DNA of 64,000 bases. Origin: Streptomyces cyanogenus (GTDB taxonomy: Bacteria; Actinomycetota; Actinomycetes; Streptomycetales; Streptomycetaceae). Position 1 is the first letter of the stretch; the number at the start of each line of letters is the position of its first letter. Shown piece after piece: positions 1-10,743 of this stretch. Location of the stretch: positions 7,540,001 to 7,604,000 of the forward strand of contig NZ_CP071839.1 in assembly GCF_017526105.1 (NCBI RefSeq), in the 5' to 3' direction. Made by a program: the position numbers and the translations under genes. The notes under the pieces are model-generated. The model was not told the origin of the DNA, made no database searches, and saw nothing but the letters and a program-made list of their open reading frames with translations.

Positions 1-159
1 CTGCCAGATGCCGAGGACCTGGTGGGCGACGCTGGCGTGGACCGGCGACGGAGCGGCGCGCAGGACGTGTTCGGCGCGTGCCCGGGCCTCGCCCGGATCG
101 GCGAACACCATGGGCAGCAGTTCGAGAACCGACTCGCTTCCCGCTGTCACGTCTCGCAT
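1..159 (-). CDS. Partial N-terminus of an unrecognised cytosolic protein, possibly TPR/CHAT type
   Basis: Only the first 53 codons are visible; the gene runs off the left edge. Reading leftward from an ATG at 159, it starts MRDVTAGSESVLELLPMV and continues with alanine-rich amphipathic helices such as ARARAEHVLRAAPSP, which look like a tetratricopeptide-style helical repeat. There is no signal peptide. It is divergent from the S8 protease gene across a 76-bp gap, so the two probably share a regulatory region. From memory, streptomycete loci with this protease and sigma factor often carry a TPR-CHAT (caspase-like) protein at this position. That identity is inference, because no CHAT residues are in the window. 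Confidence 0.5.
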   Translation of the reverse strand, partial: MRDVTAGSESVLELLPMVFADPGEARARAEHVLRAAPSPVHASVAHQVLGIWQ

Positions 160-235
160 GGTAGTGGCCTGCTGTATCAGACGGTGACCCCACGACTCTC
201 ACTGTCGGACACCGTCTTGAGGGGGAGGACACCAC

Positions 236-1660
236 ATGGCACCACACCGCTTCCACGAGCAGTTCGAGCACATCCAGCGCTCGCTGCCGGACGTACCCCT
301 GACCATGGGACCGGACGACTCGGCCGGGTTCCTCTACGAGAAGGGCGTTCTGCTGGTCCGCGACGGCGAGGAGGCCGGGTTCGTCGAGGACGCCGTGCGC
401 ATCCACTTCACCGAGACCCGGGGGCTGGTCCCCGACCACGTGCGCCGCGTCGGGCCGCAGGCCGGCCGCACCGGTGTCACCCGGATCCGGGTCGGCGACC
501 CGGCCGGGGGCGAGGACACCGTGCCGCACGCGCTGCGCGCGGTGCGGGAGGCCGAGGACCGCCAGGGCCGCCGGCTGGCCGGCCGCAACCACGTGGTGCA
601 CATCGCGGTCAACGCCTGCCCCGGCGACGAGCCGGTGCCCGCCCCCCGCACCGAGTCCGTCAACTCGGCGGCCGCCGAGGGGAGTTACGACCCGGCCACC
701 GCGGTCGGCGTGCTCGTTGTCGACACCGGTCTGGTGCACGACCACCGCTCCTACCCGCTGCTCGCCCACACCACGGGCGACGCCCAGCTCACCGAGACCG
801 ACGGCGACGGCGTGCTCCGCCAGTACGTCGGCCACGGCACGTTCATCGCCGGGATCCTCGCGGCCGTCGCGCCCAACACCGACATCACCGTGCGTGGCAC
901 CCTCAACGACGCCGGCGCCGTGCTGGAGTCCGAGTTCGGCGCGCTGCTCTTCGAGGCCGTCGACCGGGACGGCTGGCCGGACATCATCAGCCTCTCCGCG
1001 GGCACCCCGAGTGCCGACACCGACGGTCTGATCGGTCTGGACGGGTTCATGCGGGAACTGCGCGACCAGCGCACGCTGCTGGTGGCCGCCGCCGGCAACA
1101 ACGGCAGCGACACCCCCTTCTGGCCCGCCGCCTACGCCGCCCTGCCCGAGTACGCCGACTGCGTGCTGTCGGTCGGTGCCCTGCGCGCGGACGGCGAGTC
1201 CGGGGCCTGCTTCACCAACCACGGCCCGTGGGTGCGCGTCCACGCCCCCGGCGAGCGTCTCACCAGCGCCCTCACCGGCTTCACCACGCCCGTGCCGTAC
1301 GTCTACCAGCACTCCACCTACGACGCCTGCCGGTTCGGTGCCGCGTACCCGTGCACCTGCCGGTACCCGCGTCACACCGGTGTGCTGAGCGAGGGCCGGG
1401 AGAGCACCGGTGGCAAGCCGGACCAGGTGATGTTCGACGGTCTCGCGCAGTGGAGCGGCACCTCGTTCGCCACCCCGGTGGCCGCGGGCCTCGTCGCCGC
1501 CCGGATGTCGGCGTACCGGGAGCGCGACCCGCGGGCCGCCGGAGCCGGGCTGCTGGCGGCCACCACCGAGCGGGCCGAGGTGCGCGGGGCGCACGTGCCG
1601 GCGCTCCGGCCGCCCACCTGGCGCCCCGTACCGGTCGCCGCAGCGGCCCTGCCCGTATGA
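236..1660 (+). CDS. S8 family (subtilisin-like) serine protease, apparently cytosolic
   Basis: This 474-aa subtilase should hydrolyse peptide bonds through an Asp-His-Ser triad. The visible motifs are VLVVDTG with Asp163, GHGTFIAG with His200, the oxyanion-hole stretch AAAGNNGS near Asn288, and SGTSFATPVAAG with Ser410, in the usual order. About 150 residues precede the catalytic domain. There is no signal peptide or membrane segment, so it is probably intracellular, unlike most streptomycete subtilases. A cysteine-rich insert (YPCTCRYPR) lies near residue 370. The ATG at 236 follows a clear GGGGGAGGA ribosome site. The stop is followed 59 bases later by a sigma factor gene on the same strand, so the protease may act on a regulator encoded in this locus. 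The family call is firm; the role is inferred. Confidence 0.88.
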   Translation: MAPHRFHEQFEHIQRSLPDVPLTMGPDDSAGFLYEKGVLLVRDGEEAGFVEDAVRIHFTETRGLVPDHVRRVGPQAGRTGVTRIRVGDPAGGEDTVPHALRAVREAEDRQGRRLAGRNHVVHIAVNACPGDEPVPAPRTESVNSAAAEGSYDPATAVGVLVVDTGLVHDHRSYPLLAHTTGDAQLTETDGDGVLRQYVGHGTFIAGILAAVAPNTDITVRGTLNDAGAVLESEFGALLFEAVDRDGWPDIISLSAGTPSADTDGLIGLDGFMRELRDQRTLLVAAAGNNGSDTPFWPAAYAALPEYADCVLSVGALRADGESGACFTNHGPWVRVHAPGERLTSALTGFTTPVPYVYQHSTYDACRFGAAYPCTCRYPRHTGVLSEGRESTGGKPDQVMFDGLAQWSGTSFATPVAAGLVAARMSAYRERDPRAAGAGLLAATTERAEVRGAHVPALRPPTWRPVPVAAAALPV

Positions 1661-1719
1661 GGTCCGGAACCCTCCACTCCGCGGCGTACGATGACAGGCC
1701 GTACACAAGGGGTGGAGCC

Positions 1720-2295
1720 GTGGACCGAGCAGAGGTCGGCGCGTTGGTCCAGTCTGCCGTCGACGGGGACGCCGCGGCCTGGAAGGCGCTGGTGGAAGGG
1801 ATGAGTCCGCTGGTGTGGTCGGTGGTGCGCGCACACCGGCTGTCGGACGCCGACGGACACGAGGTCTTCCAGACCACGTGGTTCCGCTTCGCCCAGTACC
1901 TGAGCCGTATACGGGAACCCGAGAAGGCCGGTGCCTGGCTGGCCAGTACGGCCCGGCACGAGTGCCTGAAGGTGCTCAAGGGGCTGGCGCGGCTGACCCT
2001 GACCGACGATCCGCGGGTGCTGGACCGGGCCAGCGAGGAGCGGACGCCGGAGGAGACGCTGATCGACTCGGAGGAGGCGGCGGACCGGGCCGAGCGGGTC
2101 CGCTGGCTGTGGCAGGAGCTGGACGGACTGGGCGAGCGTTGCCGGCAGCTGCTGCGCGTGCTGATGGCCTCGCCGCCGCCCAGCTACGGGGAGATCTCGG
2201 CCGCGCTCGGTATCGCGGTCGGCAGTATCGGCCCGCTGCGCCAGCGCTGTCTGCGCCGGCTGCGGGCCCGGATGAACGCACGGGGTGCGGTGTGA
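1720..2295 (+). CDS. Sigma-70 family (ECF-like) RNA polymerase sigma factor
   Basis: The 191-aa protein has the two-domain layout of ECF sigma factors. Region 2 covers about residues 20-90 (LVWSVVRAHRLSDAD, then VFQTTWFRFAQYL). Region 4 covers about residues 130-185 and contains a helix-turn-helix around YGEISAALGIAVGSIGP followed by basic residues RCLRRLRARM. It would direct RNA polymerase to a specific promoter set. I chose the GTG at 1720 because it follows an AAGGGGTGGAG ribosome site. An in-frame ATG at 1657 that overlaps the protease stop would add 21 residues with no better signal. The gene lies between the S8 protease and a small protein with which it shares a GTGA overlap, suggesting one transcript. 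Confidence 0.85.
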   Translation: MDRAEVGALVQSAVDGDAAAWKALVEGMSPLVWSVVRAHRLSDADGHEVFQTTWFRFAQYLSRIREPEKAGAWLASTARHECLKVLKGLARLTLTDDPRVLDRASEERTPEETLIDSEEAADRAERVRWLWQELDGLGERCRQLLRVLMASPPPSYGEISAALGIAVGSIGPLRQRCLRRLRARMNARGAV

Positions 2296-2765
2296 ACGGC
2301 GACGGCGACGGGCCCGAGGGGCCGGAGGAGTTCGCGGACGGGCTGCTGGAGGAGGAGCTGCGCCAGGCGGCCGCCGTCCTGGACCCGGTTCCGGCCGAGT
2401 TGCTGCAGGCGGCCCTGGACGCGTTCGCGCTGCATGACCTGGACGCGCGGCTCGCCGAGCTGACCTTCGACTCGCTCGTGGACGCGCTGCCGGTCAGGGG
2501 CGTCACGGACGCGCCGCGGATGCTGACGTTCCGCGCGGGCGAGTTGACGGTCGACGTGGAGGTCACTGAGGACGGTCTGATCGGTCAGGTGCTGCCGCCG
2601 CAGCCGGCCCGGATCGAGGTCCTCGGCGGCCCGCAGAGCACCCGCGGCCCGCTCACCGCGGACCCCCTCGGCCGGTTCACCAGCACCACCCCACCGTCCG
2701 GCCCGTTCGCCCTGCGGCTGCGGACCGGCGCCGAGGTGATCGTCACGGAGTGGCTGCGGGCGTGA
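2292..2765 (+). CDS. Conserved hypothetical protein coupled to the sigma factor
   Basis: This 157-aa protein starts with a GTG that overlaps the sigma-factor stop (GTGA), a typical sign of translational coupling. The N-terminal half is acidic and helical (GLLEEELRQAAAVLDPVPAE). The C-terminal half looks like short beta strands (LTVDVEVTEDGLIGQVLPP, FALRLRTGAEVIVTEWLR). I see no transmembrane segment, zinc-binding cysteine-histidine motif or enzyme motif. Its position suggests it modulates the sigma factor, for example as a non-zinc anti-sigma or a sensor of the neighbouring protease, but that is inference only. A tandem-repeat array starts 38 bases after the stop. Confidence 0.7.
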   Translation: MNGDGDGPEGPEEFADGLLEEELRQAAAVLDPVPAELLQAALDAFALHDLDARLAELTFDSLVDALPVRGVTDAPRMLTFRAGELTVDVEVTEDGLIGQVLPPQPARIEVLGGPQSTRGPLTADPLGRFTSTTPPSGPFALRLRTGAEVIVTEWLRA

Positions 2766-2802
2766 GCCGCGGGCGCGGGGGAGCCGTGCCCGGTGCGGCC
2801 GC

Positions 2803-3310
2803 GTGGAGGTGGTCTCCGGGGCGGGGGTGAGCCGTGTCCGGCTGGTTCGCCCGACGGCTGCGGGTCGGCGCGGTGGTGGTCGCCGGGGGTGCTGCGGGCG
2901 TCGGCCGGTTGCGTGCTGCGGGTCGGTGTGGAGGTGGTCTCCGGGGCGGGGTGAGCCGTGTCCGGCTGGTTCGCCCGACGGCTGCGGGTCGGCGCGGTGG
3001 TGGTCGCCGGGGGTGCTGCGGGCGTCGGCCGGTTGCGTGCTGCGGGCCGGTGTGGAGGTGGTCTCCGGGGCGGGGGTGAGCCGTGTCCGGCTGGTTCGCC
3101 CGACGGCTGCGGGTCGGCGCGGTGGTGGTCGCCGGGGGTGCTGCGGGCGTCGGCCGGTTGCGTGCTGCGGGTCGGTGTGGAGGTGGTCTCCGGGGCGGGG
3201 GTGAGCTGTGTCCGGCTGGTTCGCCCGACGGCTGCGGGTCGGCGCGGTGGTGGTCGCCGGGGGTGCTGCGGGCGTCGGCCGGTTCGTGCTGCGGGTCGGT
3301 GTGGAGGTGG
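2803..3310. repeat. Four-copy tandem repeat, about 125-bp unit
   Basis: Copies start at 2803, 2928, 3052 and 3177, each opening with GTGGAGGTGGTCTCCGG, and a ten-base fragment of a fifth copy starts at 3301. Units are 124-125 bp and nearly identical; they differ by single-base gains or losses in G-runs and a few substitutions. The array fills the gap between two convergent genes. Read on the minus strand, part of each unit resembles the last codons and downstream flank of the formylglutamate amidohydrolase gene at 3316 (GACACGGCTCACCCC against GACACCGCCCACCCC, then ACCTCCACACCGACC). It probably arose by repeated duplication of that 3' end. No spacer logic is present, so it is not a CRISPR array. 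Confidence 0.9.
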
Positions 3311-3315
3311 GTGGC

Positions 3316-4119
3316 TCAGGCGGTGGGGTGGGCGGTGTCGACGAGTGTGGCCAGGGCCGTGGCGAGGCGGTTCAGGCCCGGGCCGGCCGGGCCGCCCGGT
3401 TCCGTCATGTAGGTGTCCCGCCGGATCTCCACCATCAGGGCGCCGACGCGCGGGTCCGTGCCGTAGAAGTCCAGCGGCACGTACGTCCCGGCGAACGGGC
3501 TGTCCAGGCCCGTCTCGCCGCAGCCGGCGAACGCCTTGCGGGCGGCCTCCGTCAGCTCCGGCGGGGTGTGGAAGGCGTCCGTGCCCAGGCACACCGGCGG
3601 GCGCGGCCCGGTGCCGTGCAGCTCGTAGGGGAGCGGTTCGGCCGGATACGAGTGCACGTCGATGATCACGGCCCGCCCGGTCGCGGCCAGCCGCCCGGCC
3701 ACCGCCTCCGTCATGGCCGCGGCGTAGGGGCGGAAATAGCGGGCGAGCAGCGGCTCCGGGTCGGTGTCCGCGGGCCGCAGCACAGCCCGGCGCGTGGTCC
3801 GCGTGTACACCGCGCCCATGCCGACGGCCGCCATCTCCTCCCGCTCGTCCGGGAACCGCTCCGGGTCCACCACCAGCCGCGACAGCCGGTTCACGAACCG
3901 CCAGGGCCGCACCCCGGCGAGCGCGGCGGCCCGCTCGGCGATCTCGGCGGTGTGCGCGTCCGTGATCCGGTCCAGCTCCCGCTCCAGCTCCGCGTCGTCC
4001 AGCACGATCCCGGCGCGCACGTCCTGCGGTATCGCCCGTGCCGAGTGCGGCACGTGCAGCAGCACCGGCGACTCGGCGGCGCCGGGAAGGAGGTCGAACG
4101 AGGGGGTGCTCTCGGACAC
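3316..4119 (-). CDS. N-formylglutamate amidohydrolase family protein
   Basis: The predicted 267-aa enzyme belongs to the HutG-like family that releases formate from N-formyl-L-glutamate at the end of one histidine degradation route. Family-like segments are visible: VLLHVPHSAR near the N-terminus, LDDAELERELDRITDAHT, PERFPDEREEMAA, VIIDVHSYP with probable metal ligands, and SPFAGTYVP. The GTG at 4119 was chosen because CAGGAG lies six to seven bases upstream. A longer in-frame extension to 4236 has no ribosome site and starts with proline/arginine-rich sequence. No other hut genes are adjacent, so its in vivo substrate could be another N-formyl amino acid. Confidence 0.82.
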   Translation of the reverse strand: MSESTPSFDLLPGAAESPVLLHVPHSARAIPQDVRAGIVLDDAELERELDRITDAHTAEIAERAAALAGVRPWRFVNRLSRLVVDPERFPDEREEMAAVGMGAVYTRTTRRAVLRPADTDPEPLLARYFRPYAAAMTEAVAGRLAATGRAVIIDVHSYPAEPLPYELHGTGPRPPVCLGTDAFHTPPELTEAARKAFAGCGETGLDSPFAGTYVPLDFYGTDPRVGALMVEIRRDTYMTEPGGPAGPGLNRLATALATLVDTAHPTA

Positions 4120-4194
4120 CGGCTGCTCCTGGGGTGTGGGTGCGTGCACGATCAAGGTGCCACACGGCACTGACAACGGCTCCCGCCCCACACG

Positions 4195-4232
4195 CCTCCG
4201 CCCCGGCCGGGGTCTCCCGGCCGGGGCGGAGG
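4195..4232 (-). terminator. Perfect 17-bp hairpin downstream of icd
   Basis: Positions 4195-4211 and 4216-4232 are exact reverse complements (CCTCCGCCCCGGCCGGG) with a four-base loop. The hairpin starts 56 bases beyond the stop of the minus-strand isocitrate dehydrogenase gene and upstream of the next gene's ribosome site. There is no T-run, which is common for streptomycete terminators. It probably ends icd transcription. Confidence 0.75.
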
Positions 4233-4287
4233 GCACGTCACCTCGGCGGCTCGGGCGCCGCAGGCGCCGGCTGAGCCGCCGCGGGCA

Positions 4288-6507
<2,220 letters not shown>

Positions 6508-6544
6508 CGGGTGCTCCGCTCCACGTCTGCAACATTGCTCGACA

Positions 6545-6973
6545 TCAAGATATCTCGTGACCGGGGTCGGCTCGACAGGGGTCCTGGCCGGAAAAAGCGC
6601 CACCCGCCATCTCGCGCGCGATCCAGTGGCAGATCACGTCCACCACGTACACGTGTTCGTCCCGGGTCAGTGTCCGCCCCTTCGGGATCCCGTGCCAGCG
6701 CTGGAGGCAGCCCCGGCAGCAGGTCGCGGTCGCGTGCTGGGCCACGAAGACCGGGTGCCCCCGGTACGGCGTCTGCTTGCCGTCCTTGTACGGCTCGGCC
6801 GGCGCCAGCCGCTTGGCGACCAGGTCGTACGCGTGCCACCTGATCGTCGCCGGGCCCTTGAGCCCGGCGGTCGCCCGGTCCCGCCCGCGCAGGTGGAACC
6901 GCGCCCGGAACGGCTGCCGGGCGAGGGCGTCCAGCAGCTGGTCGAGCGAGCGGGGGGCGGGGGACGAGGTCAT
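6545..6973 (-). CDS. DUF4186 family protein
   Basis: The 142-aa protein matches the DUF4186 type: FRARFHLRGRDRATAGLKG, then TIRWHAYDLVAKRLAPA, a short cysteine pair in CCRGCLQRWHGIPKGR, and HVYVVDVICHWIAREM. The CxxC plus nearby histidines could bind a metal, but no function is established for the family that I know of. The ATG at 6973 has only a weak upstream ribosome site. It lies 37 bases upstream of the icd start on the same strand, so the two might be co-transcribed. Confidence 0.78.
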   Translation of the reverse strand: MTSSPAPRSLDQLLDALARQPFRARFHLRGRDRATAGLKGPATIRWHAYDLVAKRLAPAEPYKDGKQTPYRGHPVFVAQHATATCCRGCLQRWHGIPKGRTLTRDEHVYVVDVICHWIAREMAGGAFSGQDPCRADPGHEIS

Positions 6974-7035
6974 GTTGCTTCGAGGGTAGTCCGCGCGCCG
7001 GCGGCGTGCGCCGGCCGCAGCGGGCGGCTCGCCGT

Positions 7036-7773
7036 TCACGATCCGGCGTCCGCCCGCTCCCAGGGGCTGGGGCCCGTGCCCCGGCGCCAGGCCTCCAGGT
7101 CGTCGCCGTTCACGCAGACGATCCCGCACTGCAGCGCGTACTCCAGGGCGGGTGCCGTGAAGTCGCTCGTGGTGACCACCGCGGCGACATCGGCCTCGTG
7201 GATGGTGAAGCAGGTGCCGCCGAAGCGCTGCACGTCCTGGGAGCCGACCTTGTTGTCGTCGCCGTACTGCTTGCACTGGATGACCAGGCGCCGCCCGTCC
7301 GGGGTGAGGGCGACGACGTCGGCCCCGAGGTCACCGGCTCCGCCCACCACCTCCACCTCGCGGCACTCGCCGAGCACGCACAGCTCCGCTATCGCCTGCT
7401 CGAAACCGTCGGGGTCGAGCGCGGCGAAGTCGGTAGCGGGGAGGCGGACGGCGGGCTCGGCCACCGGCGCGGCGGCGAGAGTGACGGAGGCCTCGTCGGC
7501 GGCTTCCTCCAGCGCCCGGGCTGCCCGGCGCGCGTACCCGCCGGGGGAGAGGCGGCGCCGCCGGGAACGGAGCTGGAACGCGGTGGCCGCGGCGAGCACC
7601 GCGAGGACACCGGCCCAGACCGGGCGGCGCTCGATCATGCCCGCCGCCGTGCGCGCCAGGAACGCGAGGACGCACAGGACGATCGCGAGCAGTACGAAGA
7701 ACATCGCGGTGCTGCGCAGATCGAAGCGCCGACGGCGCTCCGCCCCTCCGACCTGGCGCACGGGTACGGTCAT
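7036..7773 (-). CDS. Membrane-anchored Mrr-type restriction endonuclease-like protein
   Basis: The 245-aa protein has two probable transmembrane helices at about residues 22-43 (AMFFVLLAIVLCVLAFL) and 52-66 (VWAGVLAVLAAATAF). An arginine-rich stretch and a C-terminal PD-(D/E)xK nuclease-like domain follow. In that domain GGAGDLGADVVAL supplies the acidic residue, VIQCKQY the QxK motif, and VAAVVTTSDFTAPALEYA resembles the Mrr catalytic-domain core. Such proteins are usually annotated as restriction endonucleases, but no methylase or target-recognition gene is present. A role in membrane-associated DNA cleavage or a degenerate nuclease are both possible. The ATG at 7773 has a near-ideal AGGAGGAA site. 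Confidence 0.8.
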   Translation of the reverse strand: MTVPVRQVGGAERRRRFDLRSTAMFFVLLAIVLCVLAFLARTAAGMIERRPVWAGVLAVLAAATAFQLRSRRRRLSPGGYARRAARALEEAADEASVTLAAAPVAEPAVRLPATDFAALDPDGFEQAIAELCVLGECREVEVVGGAGDLGADVVALTPDGRRLVIQCKQYGDDNKVGSQDVQRFGGTCFTIHEADVAAVVTTSDFTAPALEYALQCGIVCVNGDDLEAWRRGTGPSPWERADAGS

Positions 7774-7863
7774 GCCGGCTTCCTCCTGACAGCGACGAAG
7801 ATCTCCTGGCTACGGATGCCCAAGATCCCCGCCCGCTCCCAGGGACGGCCCGGCCGGTGCGGC

Positions 7864-8955
7864 TCAGTCGGCCACGGTCGCCCCGCCGGTGACGTCCTCC
7901 CCGGTCCGCTGGTGCGGGATCACCGCCGGGCCCGGCTGGAGCGAGACCGAGCGGGTGGGCGCCGGGATGCGGATGCCCTCCTCGCGGTAGCGGCGGTGCA
8001 GGCGCTTGATGAACTCGTGCTTGATCCGGTACTGGTCGCTGAACTCGCCGACGCCGAGGATGACCGTGAAGCCGATCCGGGAGTCGCCGAAGGTGTGGAA
8101 GCGGATCGCGGGCTCGTGCTCGGGGACGGCGCCGGTGACGTCCGTCATGACCTCCGTGACCACCTCCGCGGTGACCCGTTCCACGTGCTCCAGGTCGGAG
8201 TCGTAGCCCACCCCGACCTGCACCAGGACGGTCAGCTCCTGCTCGGGCCGGGTGTAGTTGGTCATGTTCGCCTTGGCGAGCTGGCCGTTGGGGATGACCA
8301 CCAGGTTGTTGGAGAGCTGGCGGACCGTCGTCTGGCGCCAGTTGATGTCGACGACGTAGCCCTCCTCGCCGCTGCTCAGCCGGATGTAGTCGCCCGGCTG
8401 GACGGTCTTGGAGGCGAGGATGTGGACGCCCGCGAAGAGGTTGGCGAGGGTGTCCTGGAGGGCCAGGGCGACCGCCAGACCGCCGACGCCCAGGGCGGTC
8501 AGCAGGGGTGCTATGGAGATGCCGAGGGTCTGCAGGACCACCAGGAAGCCGATGGCCAGGACCAGGACCCGGGTGATGTTCACGAAGATGGTCGCCGAAC
8601 CGGCGACCCCCGAGCGGGACTGGGTGACCGTACGGACCAGTCCGGCGATCACCCGGGCCGCGGAGAACGTCACGACGACGATCAGCCAGACCTGGAGCAC
8701 CTGGTACACGTGGTGCTGGACGGTCCTGGTGCACGGCAGCACGGCCGTGGCCGCCGCCGCGCCGCCCACGATCGCCGCCCAGGGGACGACCGAGCGCAGC
8801 GCGTCCACGATGACGTCGTCACCGCTCCAGCGGGTCCGTTCGGCGTGCTTGGCGAGCCAGCGCAGCAGGGTGCGCGCCATGAAGGCGAGCAGCAGGCCCG
8901 CCCCCAGAGCGATGCCGGCGAGGACGAGGTCGTCCAGGGTCAGCGTGCGGTTCAC
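7864..8955 (-). CDS. Mechanosensitive ion channel of the MscS family
   Basis: This 363-aa membrane protein should act as an osmotic release channel. Several transmembrane helices occupy the first 170 residues (LVLAGIALGAGLLLAFMA, AAIVGGAAAATAVLP, VWLIVVVTFSAARVIAGL, VLVLAIGFLVVLQTLG). The glycine/alanine-rich pore helix follows (LGVGGLAVALALQDTLANL), then the MscS beta domain (VQPGDYIRLSSGEEGYVVDI, TTVRQLSNNLVVIPNGQL) and the alpha/beta C-terminal domain (FHTFGDSRIGFTVIL). The GTG at 8955 follows CCGGAGGTGACC. The gene ends 90 bases before the Mrr-like gene on the same strand. Confidence 0.9.
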   Translation of the reverse strand: MNRTLTLDDLVLAGIALGAGLLLAFMARTLLRWLAKHAERTRWSGDDVIVDALRSVVPWAAIVGGAAAATAVLPCTRTVQHHVYQVLQVWLIVVVTFSAARVIAGLVRTVTQSRSGVAGSATIFVNITRVLVLAIGFLVVLQTLGISIAPLLTALGVGGLAVALALQDTLANLFAGVHILASKTVQPGDYIRLSSGEEGYVVDINWRQTTVRQLSNNLVVIPNGQLAKANMTNYTRPEQELTVLVQVGVGYDSDLEHVERVTAEVVTEVMTDVTGAVPEHEPAIRFHTFGDSRIGFTVILGVGEFSDQYRIKHEFIKRLHRRYREEGIRIPAPTRSVSLQPGPAVIPHQRTGEDVTGGATVAD

Positions 8956-9040
8956 CGGTCACCTCCGGGGCGCGGAACCGCTGCGGAGCACCACTTGTGA
9001 AGTCTCGTCACGTTGTCACCTGCTCGATGTCCGGGATGTG

Positions 9041-9082
9041 CGATCGCGCCGGCCGAAGGAACTCCGGTGACCGGCGCGATCG
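9041..9082 (-). terminator. Inverted repeat downstream of the APC permease gene
   Basis: CGATCGCGCCGG at 9041-9052 pairs perfectly with CCGGCGCGATCG at 9071-9082 across an 18-base loop. It lies 61 bases after the permease stop on the minus strand and before the MscS start, so a terminator role fits. No T-run follows. The symmetry could alternatively be a protein-binding site. Confidence 0.5.
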
Positions 9083-9143
9083 TTCATCCTGCCGCATCCG
9101 GTACACCGGTTCGTACCGGACCGGCGCTCTCCGGACAGCCGGC

Positions 9144-10688
9144 TCAGACGATGCCCTCGGCGAGATCCGCCTGGTCACGGTCGCTGCCGTACGCGGCGGT
9201 GGTGGGCGTGCCGTACGACCGGCGGGCGACGTACCACCAGACGCTGGCGAGGATCAGGACCACGGCGAGGGCGATGGCGGCGTAGTTCATCGTGTCGGCC
9301 GTGACCGGCGACGCCTGGGGCAGGCAGAACAGAACCGTCACGCACGCCACCCAGACGACCGCGATCCAGCCGATCGGCCTGCTCCAGCGGCCCAGGTGCC
9401 ACGGCCCCGGCCGGAAGCGGTCGCCGGCACGCAGCCGGAGGAAGACGGGGATGGCGTAGGCCGGGGTGATGCCGATGACGTTGATGGCGGTCACCGCGTT
9501 GTAGGCCGTCGTCGAGTACAGCGACGGCAGGGCCAGGACACAGGCCACCACGACGGACAGCCAGACGGCGGCGACCGGGGTCTGGGTGCGGCTGCTCACC
9601 TTGCGCCACAGGTGCGAGCCGGGCAGCGCCCCGTCCCGGCTGAACGCGAACACCATCCGGCTGGCCGCGGCGACCTCGGCGTTCCCGCAGAACAGCTGGG
9701 CGACGATGACGACGAGCAGCAGGGCGCTCGCGCCGTCGGTGCCGAGGCCGTCGAGCAGGATCTGGGCGGGCGGCACGCCGGTGCCGGTGGTGCGGGTGGC
9801 GTCGTAGTCCTGGATGGCGAAGGTCAGACCGGCCAGCAGCACGAAACCGGCCAGCCAGGACGCCCAGATGGCGCGGACGATGCCGCGGGAGGCGGCTACC
9901 GAGGCGTGCGAGGTCTCCTCGGACAGGTGGGCGGAGGCGTCGTAGCCGGAGAAGGTGTACTGCGCGAGGAGCAGGCCGATCGCGGCGACGTACAGCGGGT
10001 TGTCCCAGCCGGTCTCGTTGACGAACTTCGTGAACACGAAGGACGGCGACCGGTGGTGGTCGGGGACGATGGCCAGCGCGCCGACGATCAGGGCGACGCC
10101 CGCCAGGTGCCACCACACGCTGACCGAGTTGAGCACGCTGACCAGGCGGACGCCGAACAGGTTCAGCACCGCGTGCAGCAGCAGGATGGCGCAGAAGATC
10201 AGCATGGTCTTGCCGGGCGTCGGCACGAAGCCCCACTGGATGCTGGCGAACGCGCCGGTGAACAGGGCGGCGCCGTAGTCGATGCCGGCGATCGCGCCGA
10301 GCAGGCCGAGCAGGTTCAGCCAGCCGGTGTACCAGCCCCAGCGCCGGCCGCCGAGCCGGTCGGCCATGTAGTACAGGGCGCCGGAGGTCGGGTAGGCGCT
10401 GGTGACCTCGGCGAGTGCGAGGCCGACGCACAGGACGAACAGACCGACGCCGGCCCAGCCCCACAGCATCACGGCGGGACCGCCGGTGTTCAGGCCGAAG
10501 CCGTACAGGGTCATACAGCCGGACAGGATCGAGATCACCGAGAAGCTGATCGCGAAGTTGCCGAAGCCGCCCATGCGGCGGGCCAGCACCGGCCGGTAGC
10601 CGAGTTCGCGCAGCCGCTGCTCCTCGTCCTGCTGCGGCAGACCCGGGGCGGGCACGGGGGCGGGCGAGGGTTCGGGGGTGGGGGACAC
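9144..10688 (-). CDS. APC superfamily amino acid permease
   Basis: The 514-aa protein has about twelve hydrophobic helices and the N-terminal amphipathic start of amino-acid/choline/GABA-type permeases. ARRMGGFGNFAISFSVIS leads into TM1, then GPAVMLWGWAGVGLFVLCV, AEVTSAYPTSGALYYMA and LGGRRWGWYTGWLNLLG. The conserved TM6 region FSGYDASAHLSEETSHA is also clear. It probably imports a neutral amino acid, amine or GABA-like compound with protons; the exact substrate is not visible. The GTG at 10688 follows CGGAGGTCC. No catabolic enzyme is adjacent to suggest the substrate. Confidence 0.88.
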   Translation of the reverse strand: MSPTPEPSPAPVPAPGLPQQDEEQRLRELGYRPVLARRMGGFGNFAISFSVISILSGCMTLYGFGLNTGGPAVMLWGWAGVGLFVLCVGLALAEVTSAYPTSGALYYMADRLGGRRWGWYTGWLNLLGLLGAIAGIDYGAALFTGAFASIQWGFVPTPGKTMLIFCAILLLHAVLNLFGVRLVSVLNSVSVWWHLAGVALIVGALAIVPDHHRSPSFVFTKFVNETGWDNPLYVAAIGLLLAQYTFSGYDASAHLSEETSHASVAASRGIVRAIWASWLAGFVLLAGLTFAIQDYDATRTTGTGVPPAQILLDGLGTDGASALLLVVIVAQLFCGNAEVAAASRMVFAFSRDGALPGSHLWRKVSSRTQTPVAAVWLSVVVACVLALPSLYSTTAYNAVTAINVIGITPAYAIPVFLRLRAGDRFRPGPWHLGRWSRPIGWIAVVWVACVTVLFCLPQASPVTADTMNYAAIALAVVLILASVWWYVARRSYGTPTTAAYGSDRDQADLAEGIV

Positions 10689-10743
10689 GCGGGGACCTCC
10701 GGGATCGACGGTTTCGAACGGGCACGTGCGACGGGCTGTTCAG

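Noticed and set aside
2803..3310. CRISPR array
   Set aside because: The units are contiguous 125-bp copies with no unique spacers and no cas genes nearby; the 55-bp and 45-bp arrays fail for the same reason.
2585..4165. Minus-strand frame running through the tandem repeats with repeated proline/arginine blocks
   Set aside because: It is out of frame with the recognisable formylglutamate amidohydrolase, and the repeat translation arises only because the unit lacks stops in that frame.
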